Assembly: GCA_017436865.1 (NCBI GenBank)
Contig: JAFSCH010000044.1
Span: forward strand, 1 to 47,318
DNA from: Lachnospiraceae bacterium
Lineage (GTDB): Bacteria > Bacillota > Clostridia > Lachnospirales > Lachnospiraceae
Reading direction: 5' to 3'
Length of the DNA stretch: 47,318 bases
The notes beneath the pieces were generated by a model. The model saw only the letters and a list, made by a program, of their open reading frames with translations, searched no databases and was not told the DNA's origin. Each line of letters starts with the position of its first letter. Position 1 is the stretch's first letter. A program made the position numbers and the translations under genes. Shown piece after piece: positions 1 through 5,805 of the stretch.

Positions 1-33
1 CTAAGACAGGGCTACGAGATAGCCATGTACTAA
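1..33 (+). pseudogene. End of the upstream half of a split SpoIID-like wall-protein gene
   Basis: From base 1 the plus strand reads LRQGYEIAMY and then hits two stops in a row (taa at 31, tag at 34). The residues end in the same MY that opens the gene fragment at 3817 (MYRNQGYNF...), and the codon phase is the same at both places. Joining the two at the shared ATGTAC gives an uninterrupted frame. This stretch is therefore read as the last codons of the upstream part of the gene whose remainder lies at 3817-4401. Most of the upstream part, including the region where SpoIID proteins carry their catalytic glutamate, lies outside the window. The assignment depends on the reconstruction, because ten codons alone would not be recognisable. 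Confidence 0.6.
25..30. other. Left attachment-site core ATGTAC
   Basis: The hexamer ATGTAC follows host codons and is followed at once by element DNA beginning taatag. It matches the hexamer at 3817-3822, and the identity does not extend on either side, which is typical of the short crossover cores used by large serine recombinases. Confidence 0.6.
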
Positions 34-35
34 TA

Positions 36-126
36 GTGTTCAATTCTAAACGTTAATAATAAAAATCATGGATAGAATAGAGTGTTCAATTCTATCCGTG
101 AAATTTGCGAAAAAGTGTTCAATTTT
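36..126. repeat. Three copies of GTGTTCAATTYT near the left end
   Basis: The 12-mer GTGTTCAATT(C/T)T occurs at 36-47, 82-93 and 115-126, all in direct orientation. The first copy starts 5 bp inside the presumed crossover core. The other two fall in the last codons of the recombinase gene. They may be recombinase binding sites of the attachment site, though the function is inferred. Confidence 0.5.
50..97 (-). terminator. Hairpin terminator of the recombinase operon
   Basis: On the minus strand GGATAGAAT and ATTCTATCC (97-89 and 78-70) form a 9-bp stem around a 10-nt loop. A T-rich run ending in ttattatt follows. The stem overlaps the final codons of the recombinase gene. Confidence 0.5.
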
Positions 127-1826
127 ACTTGACATTCAACATTAGAAACCCTTGGTTTCGCTGCAACGGAATCAGGGGTATGATGTGTCGGCTTATAGTC
201 ATCCCCCCTGACTTTAAACACAATCTTTACTTCCGCATCACGTACCTCTATTCTATCTATTAAGGAAGATAATAACATTTTCTTGTTCTCAATATCTGCA
301 CTCTGAAATTCCTTCTTCCAATTAGGTACCTGCGAAATAAATTTCTTGAATTCACTTTTTCTAACTAGATTCTTATCTAATTTTGATTTGAGTGCTTTTT
401 CCTGTTTCTGCAAATCAACCAGTTTCTCCTGTTTCTCCTGTAATAACTTTGCCAACTGTTCTGGCGTAAAGAATCCATCACCACGCAAAGCTTCCGGAAT
501 CTTCTCTTGTAAAGTTTCAATATCTAAGGCTATTGTCTTTTGTTCTTTTCGTATTTTATCAATCGTTTTCTGTTCCTCTCCACTTTGTTGAAGGTGTATT
601 TTCTCTAATTCTTCTACCATATCTATGTCCTTTAAACTCTCCATGTAATTATCAACCACTTCAAAGACCACACCCTCAAGATAGGCTTGCGAATATGCCG
701 CTCTTTCAGCACATTTATTACTACATGCATATCTGCCGGAAAAGCCTACCCTCTTTTCTCCAGTGGATTTGAGAGTCCATTTATTATAGTAACTACTATT
801 TTTCAATGGCTTTCCACAGTAACCACAGTACACCAAACCAATCAATGCTAATTTCCCTTTTGTTGTTATCGGCACATTTTTATCCATTGTCTTGTCCTGC
901 TCATATAGCAGCTTCTTTGACTGTTCTGTTGATACACTTATTTTATTTTTACGCGCTTCCCGAATCTGCTGCGCCTGTTCCCAATCTGCCGGATTAATAA
1001 TAACTAATTCTGGTTTCTGTTCATCTGAATATATCCAATCTTTTCTATCAAGCCTTGTAAAACTCCCATGGTTCACTCGTCTGTTGATACATGGGTAGCC
1101 CATGTAAACAGGATTTTTTAAGATACTTGCTATCGTTCCTGCTTTCCATTTATCCGTAGTAATCGCTGGTATTCCTTCTTCATTTAATGCTTTTGCTATC
1201 CTATCATAGCCATATCCCTTCTGAATAGCTAAACCATAAATATGTCTTACTACCTTTGCATTTTCCTCTACGATTTGCAATCTTTTTAATGCTCTGCCAT
1301 GGTTGCTTATTTCCCCAGAGGGAACGAGTTCATATCCAAAGGGCGCTTTGCCACCTACAAACTTCCCTGTCTTAATCATTTGCTCCTGTGCTGACCGCAC
1401 TCTTGCACCTGTCTTTTTGCTTTCTCCCTCATTTTGCCAAAAACGAATATAGTTCATCAACTTATCAATATGTTCATCTGTTTTTAGCTGTCCATCCTTT
1501 ATCGTCCAAACTTCTATTCCCAGATTATTCAATGCTGCAACATAGGCACCATATTCTTCCTTACGCCCGATTCTGTCTGACATATAAGTAAGCAATATGT
1601 CAAATCTGTGTTTCTTGGCATCCTCCATAATCTCTTTAAGAACTTCTCTGTCCTCTACTGTATTCTTATAAGCCGATACCGCTTTTTCAATATACTCTTT
1701 GTCAAATACCCAATCTGAATGGATTGCAATATATTGCTTGGCTTCTGCTCTCTGCACCGGAATGTCATCATCGTGCAACTGTTGCTTTGATGATACTCTT
1801 AATAAAGTTCTCACTCTTTTACTCAT
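66..1826 (-). CDS. Large serine recombinase (integrase)
   Basis: This 586-residue protein is a large serine recombinase that should catalyse integration and excision of the surrounding element. The resolvase domain opens with LLRVSSKQQ, whose Ser12 is the expected nucleophile, and carries DRIGR near residue 85. A recombinase domain follows at about residues 155-290. A zinc ribbon is formed by CGYC (334-337) and the paired cysteines at 368 and 372. A long coiled coil spans about 410-500. Length and domain order are normal for TndX/SpoIVCA-type recombinases. Its ATG overlaps the stop of the upstream gene by 8 bp, so the two are probably translationally coupled. The gene ends next to the left attachment core, which supports a role at that site. 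Confidence 0.93.
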   Translation of the reverse strand: MSKRVRTLLRVSSKQQLHDDDIPVQRAEAKQYIAIHSDWVFDKEYIEKAVSAYKNTVEDREVLKEIMEDAKKHRFDILLTYMSDRIGRKEEYGAYVAALNNLGIEVWTIKDGQLKTDEHIDKLMNYIRFWQNEGESKKTGARVRSAQEQMIKTGKFVGGKAPFGYELVPSGEISNHGRALKRLQIVEENAKVVRHIYGLAIQKGYGYDRIAKALNEEGIPAITTDKWKAGTIASILKNPVYMGYPCINRRVNHGSFTRLDRKDWIYSDEQKPELVIINPADWEQAQQIREARKNKISVSTEQSKKLLYEQDKTMDKNVPITTKGKLALIGLVYCGYCGKPLKNSSYYNKWTLKSTGEKRVGFSGRYACSNKCAERAAYSQAYLEGVVFEVVDNYMESLKDIDMVEELEKIHLQQSGEEQKTIDKIRKEQKTIALDIETLQEKIPEALRGDGFFTPEQLAKLLQEKQEKLVDLQKQEKALKSKLDKNLVRKSEFKKFISQVPNWKKEFQSADIENKKMLLSSLIDRIEVRDAEVKIVFKVRGDDYKPTHHTPDSVAAKPRVSNVECQVKLNTFSQISRIELNTLFYP

Positions 1827-2163
1827 GGCTATTATCCTCCTTATCTATTGTGGATATGGATTCTAACGCTGATTCTTCTTCCTGCATATAGCTTTTTAAA
1901 ATTTTTTCCAAGTATACCGATTTTAATAAACCAATAAACTCTGATTCTGCCTGCTTTGCTTCCTTTGTTGGTTCTGGAAATTCTAAGATTACCTGTACCT
2001 TTGGATTGCTCTCGCTCTGAAAAGATATGCTTTTCTGCATACTCTGCCCGCTTTGCTGTTCCTTACTACTATGACTATTCCCCTTTTGATAGGAATATTC
2101 TGTTTCCTTTCTTTGTTCGCTTTGTGGAGGTTGTAGAAGAAAAATGACTGTACCCATTCTCAT
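1819..2163 (-). CDS. Small protein coupled to the serine recombinase
   Basis: This is a 114-residue protein of unknown family. The ATG at 2163 is preferred because an AGGTGA ribosome site lies about 9 bp upstream; a GTG at 2175 is also in frame. The protein has a short hydrophobic N-terminal stretch, a Ser/Gln-rich middle, and a C-terminal half (about residues 50-100) with a beta strand and an amphipathic helix. Its stop overlaps the recombinase start by 8 bp. Co-translation with the recombinase suggests an accessory such as a directionality factor, but no motif supports a specific function. Confidence 0.65.
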   Translation of the reverse strand: MRMGTVIFLLQPPQSEQRKETEYSYQKGNSHSSKEQQSGQSMQKSISFQSESNPKVQVILEFPEPTKEAKQAESEFIGLLKSVYLEKILKSYMQEEESALESISTIDKEDNSHE

Positions 2164-2185
2164 GAATACAGTCACCTATTATTCG

Positions 2186-2497
2186 TCATAATTTCTTCAA
2201 ATTAGCATTTCGCATTGCTATCATTGCTTTCTTGATATTTTCATCGGTTATAACATTTCCAATATCATTATTAATCTGTCTCAATTCTTCTCCTATGGAA
2301 GATAGGTTTGCTTGTGGACTATCGTGCAATGTCCCATAATCCCTTTCTTGTAAAAAATGATATGTTTTTGTATTAACTATTATTTCATACGCTTCCGAAT
2401 AGGAACAACCTAGAATAGACATCATAATATCAATGATAATAGATACTTTTTCAAGAATAACATCTTGAATACTATCACGCTCCATTACTTTTTCCAC
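2186..2497 (-). CDS. Small unknown protein between Fic and recombinase genes
   Basis: This 103-residue protein starts with GTG at 2497, supported by GGGAGG eight bases upstream. It is predicted to be mostly helical. A hydrophobic helix covers about residues 12-30 and a conserved-looking segment LHDSPQANLSSIGEELR lies near residues 57-73. It lies about 50 bp downstream of the fic gene on the same strand. Small proteins next to Fic enzymes are often inhibitors or antitoxins, but this one lacks a recognisable inhibitory (S/T)xxxE(G/N) motif, which the Fic protein itself carries. Its function is unknown. Confidence 0.65.
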   Translation of the reverse strand: MEKVMERDSIQDVILEKVSIIIDIMMSILGCSYSEAYEIIVNTKTYHFLQERDYGTLHDSPQANLSSIGEELRQINNDIGNVITDENIKKAMIAMRNANLKKL

Positions 2498-2549
2498 TTT
2501 ACTGACCTCCCATCATTTCTAGGATACTGTGGTATATTGTACATACACC

Positions 2550-3635
2550 CTACTGCAATATATAAACATTCTTCCGTTCTCTCTTTTCCTTCTCCAGATA
2601 TCCCATATCCACTAAGGAATTAAGGCATTTTCCTGCTGTCTGTGTAGAAACTTTTAATATGCCTGCCGCATTATCTATTGTAATCTCCGCACCTTTTCCT
2701 CTTTTCTGCATTTTGTTTAATAACCGTTTCTGATTCTCTGATAACTGATTATCTTCCTTAAGAGAAGTAAGCATACATTTTTCTATGGTATCTAACATAT
2801 AATCAATGAATGGTGTAATATCCATCCAACGCTTTCCATTTGCATAAATGTTTTCTGATTCTTTCAGCGAAGTATAGTAACCTGATAAATTATCGTTTAT
2901 AGCTCTTGATAGCGATAAACACTTTATTTTCTCCATCCCACTATGTTTCATGAAAGATTGTGTCATAATTCTCACGGTTCTTCCATTACCATCACAGAAT
3001 GGATGGATATATACAAAGTAAAAATGACCGATTGCTGCTTTTACCCATGCATTCAATTCTGATGTATCCATAAATGCAAACAAATCTGCCATCATGCTTT
3101 CAATATTATCTGGCTCTGCCGGAGTATGAATGATATCCGTATTACTTCCAACATAAACCATTCCACTTCTAAAAAGTTCTCCTGCCAAATGACTGTTATC
3201 ACATACATCCTTGGTTATCAGCTCCCATAATTCACGAATATTACCCATGTTGATAGGATTCTCATAGGCATAGTTCATTCCATGAATTGTATTAATAACC
3301 ATTTTATCATCTTTTGTCTTAGGCTTATCAAATGAATTTCTTACATTCTCAACTGTTGTTCTTGCACCTTCAATTGTTGCTGAATGAAAGGCATCCAAAA
3401 GTATTACGTCTTTAACCTTTTTCTCACTGCTAAGCTGTTCATACAGATTTTGAATGGATATCAGCTTATTTTTGATTTCTTCTGTAAGAACAATATAAAT
3501 AGATGTATTTTGCAATCCCTTCAACGGAATCAATTCTCTATGAATCTTTCTATACTGCAACTCTTGGATAGCAGAAACAATCCCTGCTTTTTCCTTTATT
3601 TTTAATACGTCATACGATTCATACATCTGGCACAC
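2550..3635 (-). CDS. Fic/DOC-family protein with N-terminal inhibitory helix
   Basis: Fic enzymes usually transfer AMP from ATP to target proteins. This 361-residue protein has the full catalytic motif HPFCDGNGRTVR at residues 211-222, including the catalytic histidine. An upstream SATIEG at 85-90 fits the (S/T)xxxE(G/N) inhibitory motif, making it a class II Fic whose own N-terminal helix blocks the ATP site. The C-terminal ~70 residues look like a winged helix, as in many Clostridia Fic proteins. The GTG at 3635 has GAGG 7 bp upstream; an ATG three codons later is an alternative. It is the only recognisable cargo of the small recombinase element. The target is unknown. Confidence 0.9.
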   Translation of the reverse strand: MCQMYESYDVLKIKEKAGIVSAIQELQYRKIHRELIPLKGLQNTSIYIVLTEEIKNKLISIQNLYEQLSSEKKVKDVILLDAFHSATIEGARTTVENVRNSFDKPKTKDDKMVINTIHGMNYAYENPINMGNIRELWELITKDVCDNSHLAGELFRSGMVYVGSNTDIIHTPAEPDNIESMMADLFAFMDTSELNAWVKAAIGHFYFVYIHPFCDGNGRTVRIMTQSFMKHSGMEKIKCLSLSRAINDNLSGYYTSLKESENIYANGKRWMDITPFIDYMLDTIEKCMLTSLKEDNQLSENQKRLLNKMQKRGKGAEITIDNAAGILKVSTQTAGKCLNSLVDMGYLEKEKRERKNVYILQ

Positions 3636-3816
3636 CTACTTTCCTCAATCTCTTTTCATTATATCCAAATCCTAAACGAATAGCAATATTTTCAGACGCC
3701 TTACAACCCTAAGACCTCGTATTTCCTATGCTTGTCATAGTATTTCCCCTTCTCTGTCAGCACCAATAGTTCCCTATAGATACACCTTCTCTTACTACTG
3801 ATTACTATTGATTTCG

Positions 3817-3822
3817 ATGTAC
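3817..3822. other. Right attachment-site core ATGTAC
   Basis: This is the second copy of the hexamer that also lies at 25-30. Upstream of it is element DNA, with a stop in the same frame at 3799. Downstream the SpoIID-like reading frame continues. Confidence 0.6.
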
Positions 3823-4401
3823 CGGAATCAAGGATACAACTTTACCATCACCTCTTCCACTGCCTACGATCAGAAGTGGATTTATGGGCGAAATATCTAT
3901 TCCAACATCAGCCGTATTGTAGATTCTATTATTTCCAACTATCTATCACGCCCCGGCGTCAGACAGCCAATCTTCACCTCCTACTGTGATGGCGACCGTG
4001 TGACTTGCACCGGATTATCACAGTGGGGAAGTCGATATCTAGGCGAACAAGGCTATACACCAATTGAAATTATACACTATTACTATGGAAATGATATGTA
4101 TATTAATTCTACACAATACATCTCTGGTATTCCATCCTCATGGCCAGGCAGCAATCTAACAATCGGTTCCTCTGGTCAAAAGGTATTACAATTACAACAA
4201 CAGATAAACCGCATTGCAGAGAATTATCCCGCTCTTCCTACTGTAACAGAGGACGGTATCTACGGAAGTGCCACTGCTAATGCAGTTCGCGAATTCCAGA
4301 GAATATTCGGACTTCCTGCAACAGGCGTAGTAGATTTTCCAACATGGTATAAAGTTTCTGCCATTTATGTAGGTGTTACAAGAATTGCTGAACCGGATTA
4401 A
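3817..4401 (+). CDS. C-terminal part of a split SpoIID/LytB-type, peptidoglycan-binding protein
   Basis: The fragment is about 194 residues. Its first ~100 residues match the end of a SpoIID/LytB-like domain: paired Cys in YCDGDRVTC, then TGLSQWGSRYLGEQG and YYYGND. SpoIID proteins are lytic transglycosylases that trim peptidoglycan during engulfment. The last ~70 residues are a peptidoglycan-binding domain type 1 (SGQKVLQLQQQINRI, DGIYGSATANAVREFQ, LPATGVVDFPTWYKV). The N-terminal part of the SpoIID domain is missing here and is inferred to end at base 30. An in-frame TTG at 3808 lies in element DNA and has no good ribosome site, so the fragment is probably not expressed alone. Excision of the element would rebuild the whole gene. 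Confidence 0.8.
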   Translation: MYRNQGYNFTITSSTAYDQKWIYGRNIYSNISRIVDSIISNYLSRPGVRQPIFTSYCDGDRVTCTGLSQWGSRYLGEQGYTPIEIIHYYYGNDMYINSTQYISGIPSSWPGSNLTIGSSGQKVLQLQQQINRIAENYPALPTVTEDGIYGSATANAVREFQRIFGLPATGVVDFPTWYKVSAIYVGVTRIAEPD

Positions 4402-4509
4402 TTTTATGCCGTGTGTTTTTGTGCATTTTCTATTTTTTATATTACCTTTTCTGAAAACATGATACAATTAATATGTATATATTATTTTTTTCTGAATTAG
4501 AATTTTATC

Positions 4510-4541
4510 CTGACGGAAACGTCCCTATAAAATGGTATAAT
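4510..4541 (+). promoter_or_regulatory. Possible promoter of the PilZ gene
   Basis: There is a perfect -10 box TATAAT at 4536-4541 preceded by TGG. A poor -35 (CTGACG) lies about 20 bp upstream. It favours the internal ATG at 4572 as the start of the PilZ protein. Confidence 0.4.
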
Positions 4542-4571
4542 ATCCAAATAATAAGTATAGATGAAGGTTAT

Positions 4572-4967
4572 ATGGTACAGTCTTCCAAGGATGGAACCAG
4601 ATTGAACAGACGCGGTGCTTTTCGTGTCGGTGTATCCTCTCCTGCAAGAATAAAAAATCCTTCACCTGACATGCCTCGTGAAGTTATGGTTCGTGATATC
4701 AGCTTAACAGGTTTTTCCGTATCCGATCGAAAAGGTGAATTGTCCTTATCTTCTGGCGACATACTTTCCGTCTATTGGGAAGATTTCGGTCATATTCTTG
4801 ATCTCACTGGTCGTGTTGTCAGAACCGAAGAACAGGAAGGCGTAAAAATTTACGGCTTGGAAATTTGTAACGTCTGCAAAGATCTATCTTCCTATATTAG
4901 TAAAAGAAAAGATGATGCTACATCGGCATCATCTTTTCTTTTACTGCATGCACATTATTCAAAATAA
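4572..4967 (+). CDS. PilZ-domain protein (probable c-di-GMP receptor)
   Basis: PilZ domains bind cyclic di-GMP and transmit that signal to motility, adhesion or exopolysaccharide systems. The protein has the arginine motif in NRRGAFRV and, about 35 residues later, DISLTGFSV, which fits the second motif (D/N)xSxxG. The ATG at 4572 is chosen because a TATAAT box lies at 4536-4541 and GAAGG precedes it by 4 bp; an upstream ATG at 4473 has no ribosome site. The length is then 131 residues, one PilZ domain. The last ~20 codons run through a 20-bp perfect hairpin, which also terminates the convergent yigZ transcript. No partner enzyme is visible nearby. Confidence 0.82.
   Translation: MVQSSKDGTRLNRRGAFRVGVSSPARIKNPSPDMPREVMVRDISLTGFSVSDRKGELSLSSGDILSVYWEDFGHILDLTGRVVRTEEQEGVKIYGLEICNVCKDLSSYISKRKDDATSASSFLLLHAHYSK
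4899..4945. terminator. Bidirectional terminator hairpin inside the PilZ coding end
   Basis: Bases 4899-4918 and 4926-4945 form a perfect 20-bp stem with a 7-nt loop, with A-rich and T-rich arms on either side. It can end transcription from both convergent genes. It lies before the PilZ stop codon at 4965. Confidence 0.75.
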
Positions 4968-5593
4968 TATAGTCTTTCTATCTCTTCCAAGCCTGCTCTT
5001 GCATTTGTGGCTTCTACAAGCTCTTTGTACAACTGGTCATATTCTTCTATCGGAACTAACACAATCATCTCTACATCAGCTGCATATACGGAATCTTGTA
5101 TTGCAATGCCTTTACTCCCTAACAAATATTGAATCTTCCCTACACCATTATAATCTGTCTTAATTTTCAGCTTTACACCAAACTGTTTTTTCGCCGTTTC
5201 ACACTCTTCCAACGCCGCCTTTACTGCTTGCGTATAGGCTCTTACTAATCCACCGGTCCCTAACAAAACTCCACCAAAATATCTGGTAACCACTACCGCA
5301 ATATTACGAATCTCAGAACCCAACAAAACCTCCAGCATTGGTCTTCCAGCCGTACCACTTGGTTCACCATCATCACTACTTCTGGTAAGTTGCGCCTTTT
5401 CCCCTATCACAAAAGCGGAACAGTTATGCCTTGCATCATAATATTTTTTCTTCATTTCTTCTATAAATGCTACTGCTTCTTCTTCCGTTGCAACCGGTCT
5501 TATCGTAGCAATAAATCTCGATTTCTTTTCTACAATCTCAGCCTCTGCACCCTTAATTAAAACACTATAATTAACTACTTCTGTATTTCCCAT
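4955..5593 (-). CDS. yigZ: YigZ/IMPACT-family protein
   Basis: This 212-residue protein belongs to the YigZ/IMPACT (UPF0029) family. The N-terminal domain carries EKKSRFIA, HNCSAFVIG, SDDGEPSGTAGRPML and VVVTRYFGG, the usual signature, and a ferredoxin-like C-terminal domain follows (DYNGVGKIQYLL). IMPACT relatives in eukaryotes act on the Gcn2 stress pathway; the bacterial role is not settled. The ATG at 5593 is used because the family normally starts here and a purine-rich AAAGGCGCGG precedes it; GTG at 5638 and ATG at 5614 are also in frame. It converges on the PilZ gene with a 13-bp overlap of coding ends. Confidence 0.88.
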   Translation of the reverse strand: MGNTEVVNYSVLIKGAEAEIVEKKSRFIATIRPVATEEEAVAFIEEMKKKYYDARHNCSAFVIGEKAQLTRSSDDGEPSGTAGRPMLEVLLGSEIRNIAVVVTRYFGGVLLGTGGLVRAYTQAVKAALEECETAKKQFGVKLKIKTDYNGVGKIQYLLGSKGIAIQDSVYAADVEMIVLVPIEEYDQLYKELVEATNARAGLEEIERLYYFE

Positions 5594-5744
5594 GAATAAA
5601 CCGCGCCTTTCCATCCCTTTATCCGTAAATTGTAACACATGACCGTATAAAAGGTAAAGAATATGTCAACAATTAACATAAGTACAAAGAAAAAAACTTT
5701 ATAAATGTTATGTTATTTGCTATAATGAATTTACTAATGCCCAT

Positions 5745-5774
5745 TTGACAAAATGCACATTAGCTTTTTATATA
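5745..5774 (+). promoter_or_regulatory. Promoter of the penicillin-binding protein gene
   Basis: TTGACA at 5745-5750 is followed, after 18 bp, by TATATA at 5769-5774. A second TATAAT at 5721-5726 has only a weak -35. The gene's GGAGGTG ribosome site is at 5793-5799. Confidence 0.6.
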
Positions 5775-5805
5775 AAAAACGAATTAAATATACGGAGGTG
5801 ACACT

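Larger units (their letters stand above)
25..3822. mobile_element. ~3.8-kb serine-recombinase element inserted in a SpoIID-like gene
   Basis: The element is bounded by a 6-bp direct repeat, ATGTAC, at 25-30 and 3817-3822. It carries only four genes, all on the minus strand in the order Fic, small protein, small protein, recombinase. The recombinase stop codon lies about 40 bp from the left boundary, as is usual for serine integrases and their attachment sites. The host gene is interrupted but in phase on both sides, so excision would regenerate it. The layout is like sigK-intervening (skin-type) elements and other recombinase-bearing insertions in sporulation genes, but much smaller. Boundaries and excision are inferred from sequence only. 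Confidence 0.72.

Noticed and set aside
1-36. The string GTACTAATAG resembles the 3' end of 23S rRNA.
   Set aside because: Neighbouring bases do not continue the rRNA match, and the in-phase join with the fragment at 3817 explains the sequence better.
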